A stretch of DNA of 64,000 nucleotides. It comes from Kribbella qitaiheensis (GTDB taxonomy: Bacteria; Actinomycetota; Actinomycetes; Propionibacteriales; Kribbellaceae). The translations under genes and the position numbers were made by a program. Position 1 is the first letter of the stretch. The number at the start of each line of letters is the position of its first letter. The notes beneath the pieces are model-generated. The model was given only the letters and a program-made list of their open reading frames with translations. It did no database searches and was not told where the DNA came from. Of the stretch, positions 30,101 to 40,817 are shown in pieces. The DNA lies in assembly GCF_014217565.1 (NCBI RefSeq), contig NZ_CP043661.1, forward strand, positions 6,944,001-7,008,000. Reading direction: 5' to 3'.

Positions 30101-33100
30101 GCCCGCCGAAGCTTCGGCTGGACCGGCGGAGCACCCAGCGCAGCTTGATGAGCCCGCCGAAGCGCTTGAGGACCAGACCGAGCAATCCGCCGAAGCAGCG
30201 TCCGACGAGCCAGCCGAAAAGGAGTCGGCCTCCACAGATCATGCTGAGGTCGCCGAGGAGCCGACGGAAGACGGGAAGGCTGACGGTGCTGAGCGGGCAG
30301 CCGAGGCGACCGCGCCGGAGACGCCTGAAGAAGCCGGCCAGCAGACGGGCGAGCCTGACGCCGCCGCTGACGAGCCCAGTGAGGTAGTCGAGGAGAAGTC
30401 GGCGTCCACGGATCAGGCTGAAGCCGCCGAAGAGCCGACGGCCGGTGCCCCCAGGCAGCCCGAGGATGCCTCGGCGCAGACCGGGGAACCGCTCGGGCAG
30501 AGCGAGGCCGTCGAGAAGACGGTCGAGGCGATCGCGCCGGAGACGCCCGAGGAAGCCGGGCAACAGGCGGGCGAGCCCGACCCTGCCGCTGACGAGCCCA
30601 GCGAGGTAGTCGAGGAGTCGGCGTCCACGGATCGGGCTGAAGCCGTCGTGGAGCCGACTGACGACGCCCCCGGTCAGACCGAGATATCGGTCGGGCAGAC
30701 CGAGGTGGTCGAACAGACGGTCGAGGCGATCGCCCCGGAGAAGCCTGAGGAAGCCGGCCAGCGTAAGGGCGAGCCTGACGCCGCCGCTGACGAGCCCAGT
30801 GAGATAGTCGAGGAGAAGTCGGCGTCCACGGATCAGGCTGAGGCGGTCGAGGGGCCGACGGACGGCGCTCCCGGGCAGACCGGGGACGCCTCGGTGCAGA
30901 CCGGGGAGCCGGTCGGGCAGATCGAGGTTGTTGAGCAGGCGATTGCGCCGGAGACGCCTGAGGAAGCCGGGCAGCAGGCGGGCGAGCCTGATGGTGCCGC
31001 TGACGAGCCGGCCGAGGTAGTCGAGGTGGAGTCGGCGTCCACGGATCGGGCTGAGGCCGTCGAAGAGTCGCCGGAAGGCGCGGTCGGGCAGACCGACGAT
31101 GCCTCGGTGCGGACCGGGGAGCCGGTCGGGCAGACCGATGGTGTTGAGCAGGCCGTTGAGGCGATTGCGCCGGAGACCGCCGAGGAAGCCGGGCAGCAGG
31201 CGGGCGAGTCTGACGCTTCCGCCGAGGGGCCTGCCGAGGTAGCTGAGGAGGAGTCGGTCTCCACGGCTCAGGTCGAGGCGGTCGGGGAGCCGGCGGACGG
31301 CACTTCTGGGCAGACTGAGGACGCCCCGGCGCAGGCCGGGGGACCACTCGGTCAGACCGAAGGTGTTGAGCGGGCAGTCGAGGCCATCGCGCCGGAGACG
31401 TCTGAGGAGGCTGGGCAGCCTGCCGAGGTCGAGCGGGTGGCGGAGGGTGCACCGGCCGAGTCGGACTCGACCGAGGACGAGCATTCGGAGACTCAAGGGT
31501 CCGAAGCGCTCGTGTCTGGGGCCGCGCGGCTAGCTGGAGCTGAGACGACCGCGGCTGGTCCCGCTCAGGTTGCCGGGGTACCGGCTGCTGGCCTGGTGCA
31601 CACCACCGACGAGGAGTCGGCGTCCGCGGAAGCCGCCGAAGCAGGGGGAGCGGGGAAGGCTGATCCTGCGGATGACGAGCTCGAGACCGCGCGGGCGGTA
31701 GAGGTTGCGGACGCAGCTGGGGTCTCCGAAGGTGCCGAGCTGGCGGAAGGTGACGAGACCGTCGAGTCGGCAAAGGCGGGCGAGGCCGGCGGGCAGGTAG
31801 TTGCTGGGAGTGTCGAGGCGGCGGAGGGTGACGAGTCCGTCGAGTCGGCGGAGGCGGGCGAGGCCGACGGGCAGGTAGTTGCTGAGAGCATCGAATCGGC
31901 GGAAGCTGTCGAGAGCATCGAATCGGCGGAAGCTGTCGAGATTGTCGGGTCGGCGGATGGGGCTGACTTTGTCGAGCCTGAGGCCGGGGGACTGGTTGGG
32001 GCCGCGGGGGGCACTGCCTCTGCTGAGGTCGCGGAGACGGGCGAAGGTCGTGGGCAGGTCCACGGAGCTGAGTCTGGCGATGTTGCCGACGCGGCGGAGG
32101 TTGTCGAGCCCGCTCGAGGGGTCGCGGCCATGGCGTCCGTTGAGGGTGTTGGGGCGGGGGCGACCCCCGAAGGGGTTGGCGCCGAAGGTGTCGAGGGTGC
32201 GGCGCGTGCCGAGGGCGCGGTGCATACCGAGGGTGTCGTTGGTTCGGCTGCGGCGGGTGCTGGTGGGGGGTGGCTGGCGCGGGTTGTTGGGGCGTTCAGG
32301 GGGGTGTTGGGGGACGAGGTTGATGAGCGGACCGGGTTGTATGAGTTGGGGGTTGACTCGGTTGCGATGGTTCGGGTGCATACCCGGTTGCAGGAAGTGC
32401 TGGGGCTGGAGTTTCCGCGGGCGGTGATGTTCGAGCAGGAGTCGATTCTTGCTTTGAGCAACTTCCTTGAGGAGCGTGCCGAGGAGTTCCGGAGTACGGC
32501 GGCTGCGCATTCGAGCGAGCAGGCCGCGCCCGCGCGGAGTCAAAGTAAGCGGGGCCAAGGGAAGGCTGGGAAGAAGCAAGCGGTTGAGCCGATTGCGATT
32601 ATCGGGTTGGCGGCGAGGCTTCCTGGCGCGGATACCCTCGAGCAGTTCTGGGACAACCTTGCGGGTGGCGTGGAGAGCCTGCGGAGGTTCACCACCGACG
32701 AGGTCGCCGGGGCGAAGGATGCCTTTGGCAATGAAGAGCTGGTGGCGGTGAGCGGTGCGCTGGACGACGTGGAGTCGTTCGACGCGGAGTTCTTCGGGCT
32801 GAGCGATCGCGAGGCCGAGTTGACCGACCCGGCCCAGCGGATCTTCCTCGAGGTCTGCCAGCACGCCCTCGAACACGGCGGCCATGCAGGTGCGGCCGGC
32901 CGGATCGGCATCTTCGCCGGGTCCGGCATGAACCTCTACACCCAGCAGAACCAGCCACCCGACTTCCTCGCGACGCGGGTCGCATACCGCCTCGGTCTGA
33001 CCGGCCCGGCGATCGGAGTACAAGCTGCCTGGTCGTCATCCCTGGTAGCGATTCACCTTGCCTGCCAGGCGTTGCGCTCCGGCGATGCGGACCTCGCGCT

Positions 33101-36100
33101 CGCCGGAGCGGCCGCCGTACATGTGCCGCAGGCAACGGGTTATCACGCCAGCCCGGAGTCGATCCTGTCGCCGACCGGCCACATCCGCGTGTTCGACGCG
33201 GCGGCAGACGGCACGGTCGGCGGTAATGGCGTCGCGGCCGTGCTGCTGAAGCGACTCGACCAGGCGGTGACGGACGGCGACACCGTGTACGCGGTGATTC
33301 GTGGATCCGCGGTCAGCAATGAGAGCGACCAGGCCGAGCTGGTCGAGCACGCACTCGAGAAAGCCGGCGTACCGGCCGAGTCGATCAGCTACATCGAGGC
33401 GAACGCGACCGGCACCGCCGTCGAGGACGCTCGCGAGTTCCGCGCGCTGGCATCCGTACTGCGCAAGCACACCGACAAGGTCGGCTTCTGCACGATCGGC
33501 TCGGTCAAGCCCAACATCGGCCATCTCGACAGCGCCGCGGGCATGGCCGGCCTGATCAAGACCGTACTGATGCTGCAGCACCGGACCCTCGTGCCGACCA
33601 TCAACCACACGTTGGCCGACCCGGAACTCCCGATGGCCAACAGCCCGTTCGTGATCGGCACCACCACGCGCGACTGGGAAGCCGGTACGCCGTTGCGCGC
33701 CGGCGTGAGTGCGCTCGATGCGGGTGGCACCAGCGCGCATGTGATCCTCGAAGAAGCGCCTCGGCAGGTCCGCCGCGGCGACGACGGCCCGGTGGTGTTG
33801 CCGTTGTCGGCACCCGATCCGGAAGCGCTGACCGAACTCGTCGACCTGTTCCGCATCGATCTGGAGACAGGCACCGGCCACCGCCTCATCGACCTCGCCA
33901 GTACGGCGGCGCTCGGTCGCCCGGCACACCGCCAGCGTTTGGCCGTGGCGGGTTCCTCGGAAGCTGAGCTGGCCGAGGCACTCAGTACTGCGCAGGCTGC
34001 CGCCGTGCCGCGCGGTGGACCCGGCCCGCTCGGGTTCGCCTTCACCGGGCAGGGTGCTGCCCGTCGCGGGATGGCAGCGGGACTTGCTGCGCGATTCCCG
34101 GTCTTCCGGTCGGTGCTGGATGAGTGCGACAAGGTGTACGCCGAGGAGTTCGGCGGCAGCCTGCTGGAGCTCTTGCTGACTCACGCTAGTACGTCGGAAG
34201 GCGTGTGGCCGACCGAGACCGCTCAACCCGCGCTGTTCGCCTTTGAGGTCGCGCTTGCCCGGCTTTGGCAGTCGTTCGGCGTACAGCCTGCTCTTGTGGT
34301 CGGCCACAGTGTCGGTGAGTACGCCGCACTGTGCGTGGCGGGTGCGCTGTCGCTGGCTGACGGCGTACGGCTGACTGCGAAGCGCGGCGAACTCATGCAG
34401 CGCGGCACTGTGCCGGGCGCGATGGTGGCGGTCCGGGCGGACGCTGATCGCGTGCGGGAGCTGGCACAGACGCCGGGTGTGGAGATTGCTGCCGGCAACG
34501 GACCGCAGTCGTTCGTGCTGACTGGTACCGAGGTGATCGTCGGGCAGCTCGCCGAGCAGCTGGACCGGCTTGAGGTCTCCTGGCAGCGGCTGGATGTCGA
34601 CCGGGCGTTCCACAGCTCGCTGGTCGATCCGATCCTGGCCGACTTCGCCGAGGTGGTCGCGCAGATCTCGCTGCGGCCGCTGCGGATGCCGATGGTGTCG
34701 AGCTGGTCCGGTGAACTGCTGGAGAGCGGTATTGCGCTCGACAGCGACTACCTGGTCGGCCAGTTGCGCCAGCCGGTGTTGTTCGGCGACGCGGTCGAGG
34801 CGTTGACCGCGGCCGGATGCCGCCGGTTCCTGGAGCTCGGGCCGGACGCGGTACTCAGCCCGGCGGGTCGCCGGATCGCACCGAACAGCACCTGGATCCC
34901 GGCGCAACGTCTCGGCCAGGACCCGGTTCTGGCGACGATGAACGGCCTCGCGGAACTGTACGAACAGGGCACCGAGATCACCTGGTCGAAGGTCTACCCG
35001 AACGCCGGCCGCGTGCCGCTGCCGCTCTACCCGTTCCGCCGCGTCCACCACCCGGTCGACACCACAATCACCACGCCGGCCCGCGGCGGTTGTCGCAACC
35101 GCGCCCGCGGAACCGGCCGCGTCCGCAGCTGCGGTCGCATCAGCAGACGCCGGTACTACGGCGCGCCCGGTGATGCGAGCCGAAGGCGGCGAAGCGCGCC
35201 TCCGCCCGGCACTCAAGCGGATCCCGCTCGACCCGCCGACGTCCAACGGCATCACCCACAAACCCACCGAAGCTCCCGAAGACGCCGAACACTCGCCATT
35301 CGCCCTGCCAGCAGAAAACACCCATCCGATCCAGGTCGTAGAACTGAAGTCGGCGCCCCGCCCACCAGCGCCGGACACGTCCGCGGCGGGCGACGCGGCT
35401 GCAACCGCCGAGGCGGACAGCGGGGAGGCTTCACGCGAGCGCCGCGAGGCGTCGGACGGCGCTGTCGCGCTCGAGACGGCCGGCGAGGCAGCTGAAGGTG
35501 CTGGTGCGAGCGCGACGGCGGGCGTGCACGTTGAGGCTGCTGAAGGTGCTGGTGCGAGCGCGACGGCGCGCGTGCCCGGCGAGGATGAGGCAGTTGAACG
35601 TGTTGGTGTGAGCGGGATCGCGCGCGTGCTCGGCGCGGATGAGGCAGCTGCGGCCGTCGGGGACGCGGCGCAAGCGGGTTCTGTTGCTGGGGTGGATGGA
35701 GCGCAGGCGAGTTCTGCCGCGGGGGTGGCGGAGCGGTATCGGGATTCGCTGGCGGTGGTGCTGGATCTGACGGGGGAGCAGCTGGGGCTGGATCCGTACG
35801 ACGTGACGGTGGATCACACGTTTGCCGAGTTGGGGGCGGATTCGCTGTCGATGTTGCGGGTGGTCGAGGAGGTTGGACAGCGGTTCGGCGTCGAGTTGGC
35901 CGTGAGTGAACTGTTCGACGAGTTGGACACACCGCACAAGCTGGCCTCGGCCGTTGCCTCGCGCAACCTTCCTGAGGGTGAGATCGATCCGTTCGACCTG
36001 CTGGCGCCCGCGGATTCTCCGGACCAGGCTGAGGCTTCGTATCGGGCGGCGGTGGCGGAATCCGTTGTGGTGAAGGACTCCCGGACGGCGCTGGCTGTGC

Positions 36101-38793
36101 TGGGGTCGGGGCTCGCGGAGCTCGCCGCGAAGGTCAGCGCGGCCGCGGCCGCGACCAGCGAGGCTGATCTGCCGGGTTCCGGAATGGCCGCGTTGATGTC
36201 GCAGCAACTGCGGGTTGCCGGTCAGTTGGTCGACGGCGTCACGAAGCTGATGCACGAACAGCTTGCCCTGCTCAACGAAACCACCCAGCCCAGTCCCAGC
36301 CAGACCACCGCAGCCGAGTCAACAACCGCCGGAAGGCAGGCGTCGGCGAAGGGTGCGGCGACGGAGAAGGATGCGGAGGCCGAAGCGGCTCGGGATGGGG
36401 CGGCGGAGGCCGAAGCGGCTCGGGGCGCAGCGGAGAAGGACTCTGCGGCAAAGAAGGCTGAAGCAGCTCGCAGCGCGGCCCGGGATTCGGCGGCGAAAGC
36501 AGAAGCGGCGCGGGATGCGGCGGAAGCTGAGGCGGCCAGGGGTGCTGCGAAGGCCAAGCAGGCTGCGGATCTGAAGTTCTGGCACGGAGTACTGGCTGGC
36601 GTGCAGCCCCTCGTACTACCCAGTGACAGGCCTCGGCCGGCTGCCAGCGCCGATGTCGCGACGGTAGAACTCGGCCTCGACGCGTCCCTCGGCGACGCGA
36701 TCTTCGCGTTCAGCCGCGACCGCCGCGTCAGCCCGTTGATGACGATGCTCGCGGCCGTCGGCACCGTACTCGGCCGGTTCGCGGCCCAGGACGACATCAC
36801 CATCGGCACCGCAGCACTTCGTGGCGCCGGCGCTCAGGAGTCTCGCGCGCTTCCGCTCCGCATGGACCTCTCCGGCGAACCGGATCTCGGCGACCTGGCC
36901 CAGCGGGTCCGCGAGATCACGATCGCCGCCTTCGATCACGCGACCGCCGACCTCGCAGTACTCGAGCAGGACCCGCTGTTTCAGGTCCTCGTCGAGTTCG
37001 AGCCCGGCGACGACGACCTGGCACCCGAGCTCGACCTGCGCCTCCGCCTCGCTCACCACGCCGGCGGCATCCGCTGTACTGCGGACTACCGGTCCGGCCT
37101 GTTCGACCAGGCAACCATCGAGCGCCTCCTGCACTACCTGGAAGCCGTACTCCGGCGCGCGATCACCGAGCCCCGGTTGAGCCTGCCCGAGCTGATGCTT
37201 CCGATCGAGCCCGATCGCAAGCTCCTCGCCGAGTTCGAAGGCGAGCCACCACCCGCCGAACCGTTCGGGCGGCTACGCCGGAACGCCGTCGTCGCCGGCG
37301 AACTCAGCGGCCTGCACACGCTCTTCGAGCAGCAGGTCGCCAGAACGCCGGACGCGATCGCCGTGATCCAGGGTGACCGGGAGCTCACGTACGCCGAATT
37401 GAACCGCCGATCGAACGCGGTCGCCTGGCAACTGGTTGACCTAGGCATCAAACCGGGTCAGCTGGTCGCAGTACGGGTTGCTCGTGGCGCTGAGTTGGTG
37501 GTCGCGGTACTCGCCGTGCTGAAGTCCGGTGCGGCCTACCTGCCGCTGGACCCCGGCGTACCGGAGTCGCGGTGGTCGTTCATGATCAACGACTCGGGCG
37601 CGGTGGCGCTGGTCGGTGACGATGCGGCGCTGGCCGATCGCCTCGGGTTGCGCCTGGTGCCGGTCGCTGCAGGCGACGCGGATCTGCGGGCGAAGCAGGC
37701 GCCGCCGGTGCGGGCCGCAGCCGATGACGTCGCTTACTGCATCTACACGTCGGGTTCGACCGGTAACCCGAAGGGCGTCGCGGTTCCGCATCGCGGCCCG
37801 GTCAACCTGGTCCGGCAGTATCTGCGGACTCGGCGATCGCTGCGCACGTTGCAGTGGACGTCGTTCGGCTTCGACGTTCACGTGCAGGAGTTGTTCACCG
37901 CGCTCGCGTCCGGCGCGGCGCTGGTGGTGATCGGCGAGGACGACCGGTACGACCCCGACGAGGTCGTCGCCGCGCTCACGAAGTACGAGGTCGAGCGGTT
38001 GTTCATGACCTTCACCCCGTTGACCGCGCTGCTGGCGACCATGCCGGAGATGCCGAAGCTGCCCGCGCTGCGGGAGATCGTCGCGGGTGGCGAGGCAATG
38101 GTGCTGACGCATGGAATCAAGGACTTCCTGGCGGCGCACCCGGAGTGCTTGCTCTACAACGAGTACGGGCCGACAGAGGCGTCGGTGGTGACCACGATCC
38201 ACCAGGTCGACCCGGCCGAGGACAGGCCTTCGATCGGGCGACCCATCGACGGCGTCGTGGTCCGGTTGCTCGACGAGGCGCTTCGCGCGGTTCCGGTCGG
38301 CGCGATCGGTGAGATCCATCTGGGTGGCGCGGCCGTTGCTCAGGGCTACCTTGGCCGGCCGGACGAGACCGAGGCGGCGTTCGTCAACGACCCGGCGCAT
38401 CCGGGCGGCCGGCTCTATCGCAGTCGCGACCTGGGGCGCTGGCGGGCCGACGGCACGCTGGACTACCTCGGCCGGGTCGACGACCAGGTGAAGATCCGTG
38501 GTCACCGAGTGGAGCCGGGCGAGACCGAATACGTGCTCGCCGACCTTGCCGGCGTGGTGGATGCCGTCGTGGTGGCCAACACGGACCCGGCCGGAGACAC
38601 GTGCCTGATCGGGTACGTCGTACTCGAGGACGATGACCCCGCGGTACTGGCGCGGTTACTGCTCGAACTGACCAAGGAACTGCCGATCTACCTGGTCCCG
38701 GCCGACCTGATCCCGATCGAGGATCTCCCGCTGGACGCCAGCGGCAAGCTCGACCGAGCCCGGCTACCCGAGCCGGAGTGGCTCAAAGACTGA
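27191..38793 (+). CDS. FAAL-ACP-KS-AT-ACP-C-A hybrid PKS/NRPS, frameshifted twice as read
   Basis: One gene of about 3866 residues after removing two extra bases (G in 28230-28232, C in 35080-35082). Domains: fatty acyl-AMP ligase (27191 to about 29085; SSGSSTGTPK, GMTETVTG, GGKILR); low-complexity linker (29280-32265); ACP1 (Ser codon 32358); ketosynthase (32580-33760); malonyl-type acyltransferase (34020-34950; GHSVGEY, Ser 34308; RAFHS); linker; ACP2 (Ser 35842); Ala/Glu-rich helix (36300-36570); C-terminal half of a condensation domain (36571-37190); adenylation domain (37300-38770; TSGSTGNPKG, NEYGPTE, LDASGKLDR). The KS has Trp in place of Cys (33030) and Asn in place of the first His (33402). 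The C domain lacks HHxxxDG. No carrier, reductase or thioesterase follows. The expected product would be a lipidated peptide fragment, but condensation seems disabled. Confidence 0.85.
29280..32265 (+). repeat. Low-complexity linker-coding region with six ~73-residue repeats
   Basis: Within the megasynthase gene about 990 residues are composed mostly of Ala, Glu, Asp, Pro, Ser and Thr. The first third repeats short ADLAE/APTAD/AAD patterns. From about 30300 to 31420 six imperfect copies of a 72-75 residue unit occur, each marked by APETPEEAG and followed by SASTD and GQTE blocks; the DNA period is about 216-225 bp. The region has no hydrophobic core and is probably disordered. Confidence 0.8.
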
Positions 38794-38802
38794 GCCACAG
38801 AC

Positions 38803-38889
38803 GGCGGTTCTGCACCGTGGACGGGGGTGTTTCGCCCGGTGACGGCCCTCCCGCAGCCACCGGCCCACCGTCCGCGGTGCAGAACCCGC
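38803..38889. terminator. Long imperfect hairpin between convergent genes
   Basis: Arms of about 20 bp (GGTTCTGCACCG-GGACGG type) at 38803-38824 and 38869-38889 pair with one mismatch and one bulge around a 44-base loop. It lies between the megasynthase stop and the convergent membrane-protein gene and may end both transcripts. Confidence 0.5.
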
Positions 38890-38897
38890 GACGATCC

Positions 38898-39446
38898 TCA
38901 TCCCTCCCGAGGATCGATCGCACTCCCGGCCCGTCGGCGGAGCAGCGCGAAGGCGCTGATCACGCAGATGAGCAGGGAATAACAGGCCCAGACGGGTCCG
39001 ACGTTGCCGAGCTCAGGTCCGTTCCCCAACGACCCGAGCGCGACGACGACGGTGACCACGGCAAGCGCGATCAATGGGCCCGTCCAGCCCAGCACGCCCA
39101 TCCGCAGCGGTTCCTCGATCTCGGCCGAATCGTCCGAGATCGGTGCAGCGGAGATGGCACGGCCCCGGAGGGCCTCGTGCAGGGCCGCGACGCCGCACGA
39201 GGCGGCGACGTTCAATAGCAGCAGGCGGCCGGCAACGTCCTCGATCGCCGCTCCGCCCGGTCCGACGGTGCCGTAGATGACGGCGTACGCGTCGACCGGA
39301 ACGGTTGCGGCGGCGGCGACGGCGACCACCAGCTGGAAGAAACGAGGCCGGCGCACAGCGGCGCGCAAACGGCCGTGACCGGACGTCGTCAGGATCACGA
39401 GTCCGGTGAAGAAGAGCGCGAAGATCAGAAGTACCACAACGTCCAT
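38898..39446 (-). CDS. Small multi-pass membrane protein
   Basis: A 182-residue protein with about five hydrophobic segments: VVVLLIFALFFTGLVIL at the N-terminus, FFQLVVAVAAAATVPV, LLLLNVAASCGVAAL, LIALAVVTVVVAL and a final CYSLLICVISAFALL. The C-terminus is basic. No family is recognised. AGGGACAGG precedes the ATG. It converges on the megasynthase and no functional link is evident. Confidence 0.75.
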   Translation of the reverse strand: MDVVVLLIFALFFTGLVILTTSGHGRLRAAVRRPRFFQLVVAVAAAATVPVDAYAVIYGTVGPGGAAIEDVAGRLLLLNVAASCGVAALHEALRGRAISAAPISDDSAEIEEPLRMGVLGWTGPLIALAVVTVVVALGSLGNGPELGNVGPVWACYSLLICVISAFALLRRRAGSAIDPREG

Positions 39447-39790
39447 CTGGACCTGTCCCTACGGTCGCGCGTTGCACCTGACAACACTGGTGGACGTGCA
39501 CACTTCAACCACTTTGTCCGCGTAGGTGGCGGAGAGTCGCCTCTCCGCCACCCACACGTACGGTCAATCCCTGGCATGCAGGACCCCCCCTGATTGCCCC
39601 TGGATGACGTGCCCCCACCCCATCCATCCGTAGCATCGCGTAGAGAGGGCCGATCGTTACAGACTTTTCGCAATTGAGTAAAAACTGCACAAAATTGCTC
39701 GGGAGACCCCTTTCCGCACGATACATATGTGTGCGAGGAGTCGCTCACCGTGTCGTCACGGTGACGTTGGCGCCAACTGCTGTCGAACGG
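39447..39790. other. Intergenic region with hairpin and AT-rich patch
   Basis: No gene is confidently supported in these 344 bases. A perfect 12-bp stem (39525-39536 with 39541-39552, loop TCGC) stands alone. At about 39655-39705 the sequence becomes unusually AT-rich (for example CAATTGAGTAAAAACTG), a likely promoter or nucleoid-protein site for the minus-strand gene. Confidence 0.5.
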
Positions 39791-40807
39791 CTACCCGGTG
39801 GCATCCACCGTGGATTGTTGCCCCAATCTGGGAACGTTGCCGGAATCTGGAACCGAACGGACTCGAATGTCGGATTGTCCGGCAGAGCCCGGATCGAGCG
39901 CGTCCCAGCCGAGCCGGGCGGCGCCGATCAGGCCGGCGTTGTCGAGTTGGGCCGGTTCGACGGTCAGATCGGCGACGAACGGCAGCTGCGCGAGCCGCTT
40001 CACCCAGCGCTGGACCGGGTCGAAAAGGACGGGTCCGGCCTTCGCCACCCCGCCACCGATCACCACCGTGGTCAGGTCGACAGTGACGGCGGTCGCGACG
40101 ATGCCCGCGGCAAGTGCCTGCGCCCCGTCGTCGAAGATCGCCAGCGCGATCTCGTTGCCCGCGGCCGCGTCGGCGGACAGTACTGCCGCGTCGACGTCCT
40201 CGTGGGTCCGCCAGCCGCGCCGCTTGGCCCGGGCCACCATCCGGGGCCCGCTGGCGTACGTCTCGACGCAGCCGTACGACCCGCACGCACACGCTTCGCC
40301 ATCGAGATCCACCACCATGTGACCAAGGTGTGCCGCGTTGCCCGACTGACCGAGCAGCGGCTTCCCGTCGAGCACCAGACCCGCACCGACGCCGGTGGAG
40401 ACCACGATGCCGAGCAGACTGTCGACACTGCGCCCGGCGCCGGTCCAGAACTCGCCCAGCGCGAAGCAGTGCCCGTCGACCCCGAGCCGGACCGGTACGT
40501 CGCCGGCCAGGTCCCGGACCCGGTCCACCAACGGAAAGTTCCGCCAGCCGGTGATGTTCACCGGCGAGACCAATCCGTGCTCCTGGTCGAGCGGTCCGGC
40601 GGATCCGATCCCCACCGCCGCCGGCCTCGCGTCGCCACGGACCCGATCGATCAGCTCACCGAGCGCCGCGAACACCTGGTCGGCGTCCCCGGCCGGGGTC
40701 GCGATCCGGTCCTTGCGGAGGATCCGGCCATCGTCGGAAACGATCGCGGCGGCCATCTTGGTGCCGCCGATGTCGATGCCGAGTACGGTCAATGCGTCGT
40801 CGCTCAT
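39791..40807 (-). CDS. ROK-family sugar kinase (glucokinase-like)
   Basis: A 338-residue ROK kinase phosphorylating glucose, N-acetylglucosamine or a related sugar. The phosphate-binding motif GIDIGGTKMA lies at residues 9-18, and the zinc motif CACGSYGCVE is present near residue 175. The ATG at 40807 is chosen from the conserved N-terminus. It sits downstream of the mannosidase and a small unknown gene, all on the minus strand, suggesting a glycan-degradation operon in which it phosphorylates released sugars. Confidence 0.9.
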   Translation of the reverse strand: MSDDALTVLGIDIGGTKMAAAIVSDDGRILRKDRIATPAGDADQVFAALGELIDRVRGDARPAAVGIGSAGPLDQEHGLVSPVNITGWRNFPLVDRVRDLAGDVPVRLGVDGHCFALGEFWTGAGRSVDSLLGIVVSTGVGAGLVLDGKPLLGQSGNAAHLGHMVVDLDGEACACGSYGCVETYASGPRMVARAKRRGWRTHEDVDAAVLSADAAAGNEIALAIFDDGAQALAAGIVATAVTVDLTTVVIGGGVAKAGPVLFDPVQRWVKRLAQLPFVADLTVEPAQLDNAGLIGAARLGWDALDPGSAGQSDIRVRSVPDSGNVPRLGQQSTVDATG

Positions 40808-40817
40808 GGTCCCCCCG

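Noticed and set aside
26730..38793. Genomic island integrated at tRNA-Val
   Set aside because: No integrase, no duplicated tRNA 3' end and no phage genes are seen; the adjacency alone is weak evidence.
39505..39726. Small minus-strand gene beginning MYRAERG
   Set aside because: It covers a hairpin and AT-rich promoter-like DNA, and its second half looks like shadow coding; no support beyond an open frame.
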